Assembly: GCA_963921425.1 (NCBI GenBank)
Contig: OY992840.1
Location: 11,038,501-11,102,500, forward strand
Length of the DNA stretch: 64,000 bases
Direction of reading: 5' to 3'
From: Dryas octopetala
Lineage: Eukaryota; Streptophyta; Magnoliopsida; Rosales; Rosaceae
A program made the translations under genes and the position numbers. Of the stretch, positions 11,429 through 22,742 are shown piece by piece. Within the stretch, counting starts at the first letter, position 1. Every line of letters starts with the position of its first letter. Below the pieces are notes generated by a model. It was not told the origin of the DNA. It was given only the letters and a program-made list of their open reading frames with translations, and did not search any database.

Positions 11429-13914
11429 CTGTTTCCTGAGATGCTGGAAAGTGATACCTATATTACCATGTATAGTTGAAACAACTGGGTATGTATGTCC
11501 ACACCAAAAGTCCAGATCAGACGGTCTATTGCAGTGAATAAATTAATATGTACACAGGTCATATAGTTCTTTTCCCCTCACTTGTTTTATGTTGTGTGTC
11601 TGCCCATTGGCTTTAATTCAATTTTACATTGTTCACATGTCCAATGTAATACACGTGATTCAGCGTGCTGTCCATGTTTTTCTGTAATCTTTTGGTAGAG
11701 CTTGTCAATGTTGTCATACTATATATGATAGTTTAAATCACTAATATATTTTTTTTATTTTTTTTATCTTTTCAATGTAGCAGCTCTTTCCTTTTGTCCC
11801 CAGGACTAGATTTTTACGTTTGTATATGAATGTTTGATATAATGCTTGAGATCAACAGATCAACTACATTCTGCTGTTGCATATGTATCTGTCAATTAAA
11901 ATTCTCTTGTGATGTGTGGCCAATATCTATGATTCTATTCTAAGTACCCTTTTTCTTGGACGTGGCTTCTTGAAGGACACCACCACAAGTCAAATTATGG
12001 TTGCTTCAATCTATATTGTATGTCATATTCCTTTGGCCGGTATTAGCCTAAATTATGGTCAGGATTCAGAAAATCTTCATTAATCTTCATTAGAGGCAAC
12101 TGTAAGTTGTAACTCTGATGACTACAAAATCAATTCAGTCTTGTTCCTTCTTAATTTTCTGAGTAAAGTTATATAGATATCAAAACAAATTCTAAAATGT
12201 TGGATCACAACTCTGGTGTGATAAGATACTGCAAACTTAATTTATTTCTGGAGATTCCATATGCTAGAAGCACTACTGCTTACTAGGCCGGTCTCTCCCT
12301 GTCTTATCTTTACTTCTTGTTTCCTCTTTTGTATTGGAGTTTCCATAAGCCAGAAGCACTATTGCTTGCTAGGCCAGTCTCTCCCTGTTTTCGTCCTTTT
12401 CTCTTAGTTGCTTTGGTTGTATCTTGGGGCTGGGGGCCTTCCCTCCTTTTCTAATGAACTTCCATTTGACCAAAAACTTAATTTGTTTTTTAACAATTAA
12501 GATACTGTAATATTATCTGTCACAGTAATTGGTGACTAAAATTTGGAAAATCTTTTGATGTCTCTCTAGTAGTACTATTGTTATTTGCTAGGCAACTAAG
12601 AGGTGCCGGCCAAATAAGGCAACTAAGAGGTGGGCGAATTTGAACCTGGCAAATCAAGATTCTGGCCTTTAAACTTCAGTTTTGATTCTAGATGGAGTCT
12701 AGTTGCCTATTATGAAAAATTTCTTCAGATGCAAATACTGAATGAGACAGTCATACAAGTTCTTAGTGCTTCTGCCTTCTTGGACTTCTGTAACGCTGGT
12801 GCTATGGTGTGGACATGTATAGCAGCAAACATACTGGTGACCCTTGGATCCAAATGGGTTCAACTTTCCTATCATAGAGTGTAGATTGTGGACTCTTAGA
12901 TCTGTGTGTATATTATGCAGCCGCCGCACCATAGAAGGTCTCCATCTGTAATTGCCAAAAACCTACTACACACTATTTTGTCCCATCCATCCATGTATGC
13001 TTGTCTGCAGCAAAACATTTGTACAAGCACTGTGGCCCCAAGTCAAGATCAAGAAAGACATAGAAGTTAACTGTATCAAAAAAAGAAAAACGTTTAACAA
13101 GAGAGAAAGGATCTTAATTTACAATATCACTGTCAGGCACTAGAGCAGTAGTGCAGGGCACTAAATGTCATGTTGTGGCTGTGGATCAACAATATCACTG
13201 TCACCCCCACCACCACTGATGTTGTGATTGTATCAGGCAGAAGCAAGTAGGCAAAGCTAACAATACTCCTATCAAAAAGGAATTTGGATCAAACGGCTTG
13301 CATGAGGGAAAATTACAGCAGGAACTGATGATGCTTTCAGTTACTGCAGGGCTGCTGCTTCTGCAGAATACTGATAGCCTTTTTTGACTCCTGAACTACA
13401 ACTGTTACTCTTTTCACTACAAGATTGCTACTTAGAGATAATATACACAACAATACACAATTAGTTATACAATATGAAACAATTGTATTCGATCCGCACA
13501 ATTCCTAACAGCATCTACTTATACTAGTGAAGGACACTTCTAGGAACTAATCCCAAGTCTGGGATTTCAAAGGTCTTCTGACAAACACCTGTTCTAAGAG
13601 TAAAATTGATGCTTCTTCTTGAAAAGAATAGGATTTCAAATTAACGTCTAACAGGATGTTACAAATAACCCACAGAATGAGTTGAATTCCCACAAAAAGT
13701 CCGAGGCACAAAGATCAGTATACTCTACATTAATTAATGGGTTAAACTAGTTCCCACAAAAAAAAAAATGCAAAAGAAATTAAGCAAAAACCCCCTAGAG
13801 CAACATCACTGCTCAGCACAAAATGGGTCAAGATTAAAAACCTATTTGCAAGAAGCTATGTATGTATCTGTATATATATACTATCTGACACACAACTCTG
13901 AGTCATGTCAAAGA
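11429..13914. other. Intergenic: 3' flanks of the NT-C2 gene and first LOR gene
   Basis: The two flanking genes converge here. It holds the 3' UTR of the NT-C2 gene (a run of T near 11750-11770), an 86-bp-period direct repeat (12255-12388), and a short duplication of AAGGCAACTAAGAGGTG at about 12590-12635. Open frames at 12630-12884 and 12952-13143 show no family signature. Confidence 0.55.
12255..12388. repeat. Direct repeat, two 48-bp units
   Basis: 12255-12302 and 12341-12388 are near-identical, each starting TTCCATA and ending GTCTCTCCCTGT with about five mismatches. They lie downstream of the NT-C2 gene and look like a small local duplication. Confidence 0.85.
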
Positions 13915-14562
13915 CTATATTTGATGTCTGATTAGCCCATAAACAGTGACAAGAGCCATGATAAAGGAGTGATCAACATGAGCCTCCACCACCAAACTCA
14001 GCACGTCATCTCCCAATACTACTCCTGAAGATGACTGCTTTCGTTTTGCTTCTGCTACAACTCTTCCTTCACTGTCTATTATTTTGAATGCTGATGATTT
14101 ACCACTCAAAGCTTCTAACCTGTAGAAACTCATCATGTTATGATCTGCAGATCGCATGCTCACTTTGTAGGAAGAAGACCCTTTATTCCTAAGAATGGAT
14201 CTGCAACTTTTTCTCATTCGAAACATTGGCTTAGGCTTATTTGAACCACTAATATTGGATTTGTAGCCCTCCCAAGTTTGGGAAATGCAAAGTTTCTGGT
14301 GGGATAGAGTGAAAAGGGTTTTGCCCCGGAGATCCATGAGATAAACTTCGTTGCTACGCTTGTTGTCGTAGTTGTCTATGCGATACACAATCTCACCATT
14401 TTCATCAAACGCAGTGCATCCATTTCCTTGCATCACAAGCGATTTCATCCATACAGTGAATGTTTCTCTCTTTGAAGTCATGTAAGTAGTAGTACTAGTA
14501 CTACTGGAACGAGCTGCTTCTTCATTAATGGGTGTGACTGTGAGAGGATGAACCTTGGCCAT
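13915..14562 (-). CDS. LURP-one-related protein (LOR, DUF567), copy A
   Basis: An intronless gene of 215 residues. After a Ser/Thr-rich leader of about 30 residues the LOR (tubby C-terminal-like) fold begins: RETFTVWMKSLVMQGNGCTA, then VYRIDNYDNKRSNEVYLMDL, GKTLFTLSHQK and WEGYK. It closes with SSGVVLGDDVLSLVVEAHVD and IMALVTVYGLI, all diagnostic of the family. Arabidopsis LURP1 is pathogen-induced and needed for basal defence to an oomycete; most paralogues are uncharacterised. The family fold resembles phospholipid scramblase/Tubby and may bind membranes (inference). The start agrees with copy B, which begins MAKVHPL too. A TATA-like box lies about 105 bases upstream. The nearest paralogue is copy B, 4 kb away on the same strand. 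Confidence 0.95.
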   Translation of the reverse strand: MAKVHPLTVTPINEEAARSSSTSTTTYMTSKRETFTVWMKSLVMQGNGCTAFDENGEIVYRIDNYDNKRSNEVYLMDLRGKTLFTLSHQKLCISQTWEGYKSNISGSNKPKPMFRMRKSCRSILRNKGSSSYKVSMRSADHNMMSFYRLEALSGKSSAFKIIDSEGRVVAEAKRKQSSSGVVLGDDVLSLVVEAHVDHSFIMALVTVYGLIRHQI

Positions 14563-14666
14563 TTAATTGGGAGAGGCAGAGAGAGCTGAGAGAACTTTTT
14601 GGTTTCTGGAGGAAGATAGAGATGCTTAATTGTCTGAGGGGTACTTCAATCAAGTTAGCTGGTCAT

Positions 14667-14676
14667 TTATATATAA
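14667..14676 (-). promoter_or_regulatory. TATA-like box of LOR copy A
   Basis: On the minus strand TTTATATATAAA lies about 105 bases before the ATG. The neighbouring TTCAATCAAGTT (plus-strand reading) is also present before LOR copy B, so a core promoter block is shared. Confidence 0.55.
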
Positions 14677-14679
14677 ACT

Positions 14680-17600
14680 CTCAGGCCAAATAAACTATAT
14701 GGTTTAAATATTGGCTTAGTCATCCAGAAGTACTCCACGTTTAATACTGTTGTAATATGCAATTTTATACGCATATGACACATGTATGTGCATACAAATT
14801 ATATATATATATATATGTAATTTAAAGAGGTTTGAGTCGTTTGACGAACATTATTAAGAGGTTGGAGTTGGAGCGTGCATGTGTTGATAAACTTAACTTT
14901 TCCACTGTTCCTACAATTATGTTTAAGCTGCTAGGATATATGTGGCCCAAGAATATTGATTAATTTTATATTCTAACATATGGGTGTCTTGTGTGTTTGT
15001 GTATTATATATGTATTGAACTGTTGAAGTTATCTTCAACATTTTTTGACTTCTTCTAGTCTCTCACAGGAGTATTAAGGAGATTTTAACATTATCTCTAT
15101 CTGGAAGGTGTAGGAGACACACAATTACGGATTTTACTGATTTTTTAAAAGAACGACTTTTAAAAAGGGATTTAATAAATTAATGGTCTCGATCATTGAA
15201 TTTTTCGTTCTATAATTACTAAATCGTTAAATGAGCGTAAAATTTCTCTCTATGATAAGTGAGCGATTATTTATATATATATATATATGTCTAGCTAGCT
15301 AAAAGGCATGTGCATGTATACATGATCAATTTCTTAATGCTGATCGATCTCTTATGTACCAAGATATAAACCATGTATATATATATATAATATTGTGTTT
15401 GGCAGATTAATTATGGTTAATTTCTATATATGAACTTTTGTATACTCAGTTCTTATCGTTAGTTATGATATGATTCATTAATTTGATCATAAATTTAATT
15501 ATGGATAGTATTGGATATATTATGAGGGCATGTCAGTCGGTTCTCTGTAGTTAGGGCTGGGCTAGCTAGATAGATCGTCAGGACTTGTCACATTGCGCAT
15601 GGCTGTGTCTGCCAATGTAGGGACGACAATTAACGAATCCTATGCCTTATACATGCATACATGCATACACCTGTACGTATAAAACGTTGAAAATATGAGA
15701 AACATGGAAAGAACATAAACGTTGTCACCCCTAGGCCCTAGCAAGTCAAAAGAAAATGAAAAGGGAATTAAAGTGTGTTTGCTTGTACTTTTATCGCCCT
15801 CCATAACTTTTTCTTACGAAACTTAATTAAAAACACCGACATAACTTAACAATATAACATGTCAAGCTAAATATACTTTCGTTAACTAATTATTATAATA
15901 GTCTATTTCTTTCATTTGTTGAAAATGTTTAGATTCGAATCATTCTCCTTCATATAAAAAGAAAAAAGAAAAAAAAAAAGTTCATCACGCTTTGATAATT
16001 TTCAGTGCAATTCTTCAAAATTGTTTAAACGATAAACAATGTTACCGAAAACCAATAGAGCATGGACCCTGCATCTTTTTTATGTATAAATTTTCTTTAT
16101 TGAGATAAGATATACTTTATTATATATAGATTTAAGCATTCCAAATTACTTGGGTGTTGAGGGAAATTATAATACCACAACTTAGAAAATATATATATAT
16201 ATATATAGCAGAAATTATACTTTAAGCATCTCTACCAAAAAAACAAACTATTACTTTAAGTCTGGACCCATCTGTCTCCCTTGATGTATATTAATTGAAT
16301 GAAGAATGAACAATTTTCATAAAATCAGAAATAATTTGGAGAAAGAAATATAATACCAGAAAAATAATAATTAAAATGAGATTAATTCCCGAGTTTTTAT
16401 ATTTATATTAATTTATTTGTCAGATCTTGCGCGTCCAAGATATGAATAGGGGCGAGGTCTATATGACTATATGGTACACAAATTACTAATATTAATTATA
16501 CTTGTTTGACTTATTTGCAGGAAGATGCTATACACTATATATCAACTCTCAAGTATACATGCGCGTGGAAGATAAAGGGGAATTTTCATTAATATGTCTT
16601 GGAAGGGTTTCCTTCAACTAATTTTTCTTAATTTTATGAAAAAAGTTGATGTCACAAGGAAGCTAGGCAACAAACTTAAAAAATGTATGATATTATTTCT
16701 TTAAATTATCATCACCACCACCCCTTTTATGTTGACTTCAAAGCTATAATTATAATTCATTGGAACTATACATGTATATATATAATATATGCGTCACATC
16801 ATATATAATTAAGGTCCAATTTCATCTAATCATATGGTTAATTAATTACTTCCTCCCATGGAGCATGAGTGAGAAGAGAGATGAAGATCAATGCTTTAGG
16901 ATTAAACTATATGGATTAGGGTTGGGTATGAGTACTGGCCGGCTTAGATCCATTTAACTAGTTAAATGAGGATGTTTTAATTCTGGCTATCGAAAACATT
17001 TAACGGTTATGAATTAATTACTTATTTTATTAGCTACGTACTTCATAAAGCTTTATGGTTTGATCCATCTATTGAAATGCAACTCACCCCATGGGAAAAT
17101 TATCTAAACTGTCCATATATTTGATCTAATGGCTGAGAAACTAGTCCTCATTTGTGAACGTCATTAAAAATTAATAATTCCATATTATATACGGCATGGC
17201 ATGGCATTCTACTATGGATCTAAGTTAAGGACTTACCTTGATGCTTCCCTATGGATGCTATCTAAATAAAGTACATCATTCTACAAAAAAATTGAAAAAA
17301 AAAAAACTTGATGCTTCCCTATCAACCGTTAAATCATACATATGTATATGAACGGATAATTAAGATGTATATATTCTGTTGAGAAATTCTCACTATATAT
17401 GGGTATTCAATCACTTAGGCCTCTACACTTATTACTAATTAATTAGTATATATTTAAATAAATTTCAGACTTTTAACATGGTACGTATGAAAAATTAATC
17501 AAACCAAATTGATCATACATGTTTCATATCAATCAACTAATATTTTTAATATACGTGTTTGACTCAGTTTAGGAGGCGTGGTGAGATAAAAATGCTCTCA

Positions 17601-17873
17601 TTACAAAGAGAGAAAGAGATGAATCCAAGTGAACATGAATATTGAGTTAATAATCACGTTCGACTTGATATAATTAAGTGGCACATATATATAATGATAG
17701 ACATTCGATCCGCTTTACATGATCATGTAATATTACAAATGTCTCACTGAAAAATGGGTTCAGTTCCCACAAAAAATATGACCACATCGATTGATATATC
17801 ACTCTGCGATACACTACAAATGGGCTAAAATAATTCTCACAAAAAAAAAACTCAGTTGATTTCACTGGTCAGT
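14680..17873. other. Intergenic between LOR copies A and B
   Basis: AT-rich DNA with short TA runs (about 14801-14815, 15272-15288, 16189-16207). No gene or transposon boundaries were recognised. Around 17750-17860 it resembles the 3' flank of LOR copy A (CCCACAAAAAA motif in both), as expected from duplication of the whole gene. Confidence 0.55.
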
Positions 17874-18476
17874 TGATAGAATTAGAGCATCCAACCCAAA
17901 ACCAATTGGCAATGGGTGGAGAGGCCCAAGACTTATAAACACATATGCTAAGCCTTAGTTTTCCGATGTGGGACATTGCTCCACATTACTCTCAACACGC
18001 CCCCGCACGTGTGGCGATATTTTGAGCCTTACACGTGAACAAATTGTATTGGGTGACGTGGGAGCACGTGTGGCCGTTGGGCCTTACACGCGGATAACCA
18101 AGCTCTGATACCATGATAGAATTAGAGCATCCAACCCAAAACCAATTGGCTATGGGTGGAGAGGCCAAGACTTATAAACACATATGCTAAGCCTTAGTTT
18201 TCCGATGTGGGACATTGCTCCACATTACTCTCAACACGCCCCCGCACGTGTGGCGATATTTTGAGCCTTACACGTGAACAAATTGTATTGGGTGACGTGG
18301 GAGCACGTGTGGCCGTTGGGCCTTACACGCGGATAACCAAGCTCTGATACCATGATAGAATTAGAGCATCCAACCCAAAACCAATTGGCAATGGGTGGAG
18401 AGGCCCAAGACTTATAAACACATATGCTAAGCCTTAGTTTTCCGATGTGGGACATTGCTCCACATTACTCTCAACA
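17874..18476 (-). mobile_element. Tandem TRIM retrotransposon array (LTR-int-LTR-int-LTR)
   Basis: Three near-identical LTRs, 17874-17997, 18114-18236 and 18353-18476 (123-124 bp), alternate with two internal segments of 116 bp (17998-18113, 18237-18352). On the minus strand each LTR begins TGTTGAG and ends ATCA. It is followed at once by TGGTATCAGAGC, the primer-binding site complementary to initiator Met-tRNA. The other end of each internal segment is a G-rich polypurine tract next to the next LTR. There is no coding capacity, so this is a terminal-repeat retrotransposon in miniature that depends on another element's proteins. A shared 5-bp target duplication is not clear (TCAGT on the left, GAGTT on the right). 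One-base differences between LTRs suggest a young insertion. Confidence 0.93.
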
Positions 18477-18566
18477 GAGTTATCCCCTCTGCTATTTGCA
18501 CAACTATTTGCTAACTATATATGTACTATATGTGTGTCTATATATCTGAGAGACAGATCTGATCCT

Positions 18567-19217
18567 TCATATTTGACGTTTGATCAAGCCATAAACAGTT
18601 ACGAGAGCCATGATAAATGAATGATCAACATGAGGCTCCACCACCAAACTCAGCACATCATCTCCCAACACTACTCCTGAGGATGTCTGCTTTCGCTTTG
18701 CTTCGGCTACAACTCTTCCTTCACTGTCTATTATTCTCAATGCTGATTTTGATTTGCCTCCCAAACCCTCTAACCTGTACCAACTCATCATGTCATCACC
18801 AGATCGCATGCTTACTTTATACAAACAAGACCCTTTATTCCCAAGAATTGATTTGTGACTTTTTCTCACACGAAACATTGGCTTATTAGTATTGGACTTG
18901 TAGCCCTCCCAAGTTGGGAAAAGGCACATCTTCTGGTGAGATAGAGTGAAGAGGGTTTTCCCGCGGAGATCCATGAGGTAGACTTCGTTGCTGCGCTTGT
19001 TGTTGTAGTTGTCTATGCGATACACAATCTTGCCATTTTCGTCAAACGCAGTGCATCCATTTCCTTGCATCACAAGCGATTTCATCCACACAGTGAATGT
19101 TTCTCTCTTTGTTGTCATGTAATTATTATTATTAGAACTACAAGAAGTAGTACTGGAAGCAGAAGAACAACCATCATCAATGGGTTTAGATGTGATCAGA
19201 GGATGAACCTTGGCCAT
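18567..19217 (-). CDS. LURP-one-related protein (LOR, DUF567), copy B
   Basis: An intronless gene of 216 residues, a tandem duplicate of copy A. The family blocks are intact: RETFTVWMKSLVMQGNGCTA, IVYRIDNYNNKRSNEVYLMD, KTLFTLSHQKMC, SSGVVLGDDVLSLVVEPHVD and IMALVTVYGLI. It differs from A mainly in the low-complexity leader (extra Ser/Asn repeats) and in the mid-region (KPMFRVRKSHKSILGNKGSC). Role as for the family: defence-associated in the founding member, otherwise unknown. The gene is transcribed toward the TRIM array, which starts about 90 bases past its stop codon in the same orientation. Its 3' UTR or polyadenylation could therefore involve the TRIM LTR (inference). Confidence 0.95.
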   Translation of the reverse strand: MAKVHPLITSKPIDDGCSSASSTTSCSSNNNNYMTTKRETFTVWMKSLVMQGNGCTAFDENGKIVYRIDNYNNKRSNEVYLMDLRGKTLFTLSHQKMCLFPTWEGYKSNTNKPMFRVRKSHKSILGNKGSCLYKVSMRSGDDMMSWYRLEGLGGKSKSALRIIDSEGRVVAEAKRKQTSSGVVLGDDVLSLVVEPHVDHSFIMALVTVYGLIKRQI

Positions 19218-19306
19218 TTGGGAGAGTAGAGAGAGATGAGAGAAGCTTTTAGTTTGTGGAAGAGATACTAATTAATTGGTATGAGAGTAGCATTCAATCA
19301 AGTTTG

Positions 19307-19316
19307 TAATATATAC
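19307..19316 (-). promoter_or_regulatory. TATA-like box of LOR copy B
   Basis: GTATATATTAC on the minus strand about 95 bases before the ATG, next to the TTCAATCAAGTT block shared with LOR copy A. Confidence 0.5.
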
Positions 19317-21643
19317 TCACCGAAAAATGGAAAAAGACCTTTAAAAAAAAAAAATTGGGAAGACTTAATTGATATATAGTTAAGAATAATGTGGTTTAAA
19401 TATTAGTTTGGTCACGTTTAATGTATGCACATATATGCATGTGCATATAAAGAGATAATTATAATTTAATTGTATATGGTAAATATATAAGTAACTTACA
19501 AAAGAGGGTTAACAAACATTTTAATTAAGAGGTTCGATCGAGTATATATATTTATAGTGAAGTACGTACTGAAGTTATGCTTCGACTTATTTTGACTTCT
19601 TCTAGGCTTTCAGGAGTATTAATTAATATATGAAAACGTATACATGTATTAGAATAATATTACAAATTAAAGCGGGGTGTAACATCAAATTATTAATTGA
19701 TCATGATGACATGCACACATGTCCAGCTAACTAGGACTTGTCGCATTTTGGTATATCACTTTCTTAATCCTCTTACCAACAATAAACGGCCCATTAATTA
19801 GTATATATATATATATAATATTATGATTCGAAAATTAATTAATTAATTATGGGTTCTATATTCTAGTTCTTATCTCTATTCTCTAGTTATGATTTTGATG
19901 ATAATTTTGTATAAAGTTTATATATGGAGGGTATCACGCGGTTATCTCTTTTTAGGGCTCGTCAGTTGTCCCATTACATATCTACTGTTTCTGCCAACAA
20001 CGTGGAGACGACATTAACATTGAATAGAAAAGAAAGAAAAATTAGTAGCTTAGCTGGATTGGATTAAAGAAATAAAGGGATGACCTAAGACAGACATGGA
20101 AAGAACATTTTTGTGTTGTTACCCAAAAAGTGAAAAAGAAAAAAGAAAAGGCCGGGAAAAGGTAAGTAAATGTTTGCTTGCACTTGGCTTGCCCAAATAA
20201 AGAAAAAATAATGATTCTGTGATCGATCATGTAATTGTTTTATAGTTAGCACATGGGAATTTACGTTATAAAAGATCTACATGTATTAGTTTTTTGTTGA
20301 GAAGTAATATCAAGGTTGGGAAGTAAAGTCTTGTCTGGCAATTTATATAGTCTAGCTTAGGTCTCTTTATTTCTTGTCAAATAGTTAAGTTAGATGCTCT
20401 AATTTATTTATAAGCTCAAAACAGACATTATATGTGTTAGGCTAAATGGCTATGTATTTTCACGCACGTGAATTATAAGATCTTAAGAAATTTCCAAAAT
20501 TATAAGCTAGATCACGTGAGTACGTTATAAGATCTCAAAGTTGTCTTAAGAGATTCTACATGTGAGTTGTAAGATCTTGAATTTTTCACTTATTGTAAAT
20601 TGGTTCTTAGTAAAATGTTCCAATTTTTTCAGTTTTTTTCTCTATATATTATATGTAATAGCATATTGAGACAAGCGTTACATGTGAATTATAAAGTATA
20701 TAAGAAGAACAGAAAAAATATTAATGCTTCCCAATTATATTTCTCTATCAATTCATGTGCAGAGATATGTGCATATCAATCCATCGATATGAATCAGTCC
20801 ATGCACATATGTGCCAGCTAGCAGTATAGTATATAAATATATCCACGAGTCATCAGAATCGATCAAAATATATCATTGATTAGCATATCGAAGATTTTGA
20901 TCTATGCTCTGTCTTGATTCAGTAATATTAATTATCTTGGATAGGGTGTGGAGATTCGACAGATAAATTAACATCACCAAGAAAATATATGACAGATATA
21001 CCACATTATATATTATGACAAAAATTGGGAGGGTGTGGAGATTTGATTCCTACTATATGGTGCCACCATTAAAAATGAAAAATAAAAGCACAAAGTAAAT
21101 TTAAGGAATATTAAAAATTGTTAATGACTATTTGATCTGTTGGATCGATGACATTCAGTTTTTTTTTATTAGAGGAGGTTGTAAATTTAAATTTTATAGA
21201 CGACGGTTGATTAATATAATAATATATATTACAAAATGCTTATAATTAAAACAATTGACAAAAATTAATGTGTGAAACACCACCTACATGCATGTGAAGC
21301 ACGCCTGAACTTTAGGGTATTTAAATTTCAAGGAAGCACACCAAGCAGGAAATTCCAGCTTAATTATTTATTGCGCTTGAAATTCTAGCTAGTAAAGCTA
21401 GTAAGCAAACTTGCTAGCATGTCTTTATCAGTCTTTCCGGCCACATGAAATTATGCTTAATTAGCAATAGTAGGTAGAAAGAAAAAGACTTGGTTAGTTA
21501 GAGCCAAGTAGCTAGGTAACAAATTGACAAATTGACATGTGTACCTTAATTCTCTTTTTTCTTTTAATGATCATTAAATTTTTTTCTCTATAAGTCGATC
21601 AATACATATGTATCAAATTATGATTAATGTGTAAAAAGAAATA

Positions 21644-22008
21644 GTTAAATACAAAAATGGTCTATGAACTTTACAGTAAATTTTAATTTGGTCCATTAAC
21701 TATAAAAAATGTCAATTTGGTTCATAAACTTTTCAAATTGTACTAAAGCAGTACAAACGTTAACTTCCATAAAAAACTTTAATGGAAACTGGTTATGTTC
21801 ACACCAAATGACCACATTTTCAGGAGCATTTTATTCCGTTCATTATATTTTCATTTGACCAATTCCGTTCATTTTTCGGATGGAAGTTAACTTTTGTACT
21901 GTTTTGGTACAACTTGGAAAAATCGTTGACCAAATTGACATTTTTTTATAGTTAGTGAACCAAATTGAGAATCAATGTAAAGTTCATGGATAATTTTTGT
22001 ATTTAACC
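21644..22008. mobile_element. MITE-like element with long terminal inverted repeats
   Basis: The ends GTTAAATACAAAAAT and its complement extend into inverted repeats of about 130 bp each, meeting near GTTAACTTCCAT. The flanks AAAGAAATA (21635-21643) and AAAGAAAAA (22009-22017) match at 8 of 9 positions. That fits a 9-bp target duplication of a Mutator-like element. No coding capacity. Confidence 0.75.
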
Positions 22009-22074
22009 AAAGAAAAAATGATACAAAGAATCGAGTATTAATTATTCGTATAGAATTCGAATCTTTGTTGAAAA

Positions 22075-22175
22075 GGTAAGTAGTGAGTGAAATAAGGTTG
22101 GTCTAGTTAGCCGAGGACAATAACTCCCCTTTACACACCCGGATTCGAACCCTCGATCTCCTTCCCCTGTAATAA
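22075..22175 (-). repeat. tRNA-derived SINE-like fragment
   Basis: On the minus strand the segment reads GATCGAGGGTTCGAATCCGG, containing a perfect RNA polymerase III B box (GGTTCGAATCC). A recognisable A box and a tRNA fold are missing. It is best seen as a truncated SINE or tRNA-derived repeat rather than a tRNA gene. Confidence 0.4.
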
Positions 22176-22742
22176 AAAAGAAAACGTGAGCAGTGAAGTG
22201 TAGATGATCGTGTCACCTATAGAAAAATAATTAATGTCGAGCTTTCATTAGCAACAAGCAAGAACAGACCTATAGCTGGATTGTAGCGCAAAGTCCCATC
22301 CATATGCATTATACTTTTTCTAGTTCTATTCTTCTTCTGTCTTTTTTCTCATATCAGTTTCTTTTAAATTCTATTATTTGTATTTCAAATTTAGGGTTTA
22401 GATTAGTTTTTCAACCCATGCCATCCCACATGTAAATCATGTGTCCATCACTGGCCGGTTACAAAATCCTTTTAATTCACTACCCTAGCCTTGTTATGTT
22501 CTTGTCAAGAACTACATGTCCATCTCTAGCTCCAACATTATCTCACCAATAGTTATTCTGCTAGCTGAAACTAAATCTAATATGTAATACCAGTGTCAAA
22601 ACTTTTATTAATTAATTACAAGGGCATTTAAAGGGGTAAAAAACATAACATAATTCATTCAGAAGCCACTCCTTAATTTACATGCTTAATTTGGAGATCG
22701 ATAGCTAGCCATTGCTCTCAGCCAGGGAGTACTATATATTTT

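Larger units (their letters stand above)
19317..22742. other. Intergenic between LOR copies B and C
   Basis: AT-rich. It contains a MITE-like inverted-repeat element (21644-22008) and a tRNA-related SINE-like scrap (about 22075-22175). The rest, including short frames at 20042-20230 and 20600-20821, shows nothing recognisable. Confidence 0.55.

Noticed and set aside
17998..18352. CACGTG-containing segments as G-box promoter elements
   Set aside because: They lie in the TRIM internal segments repeated in the array, so they are transposon sequence and not evidence of a promoter for LOR copy B.
18231..18455. 74-codon minus-strand frame in the TRIM
   Set aside because: It spans an LTR and an internal boundary and has no retroelement protein motif; TRIMs are non-coding.
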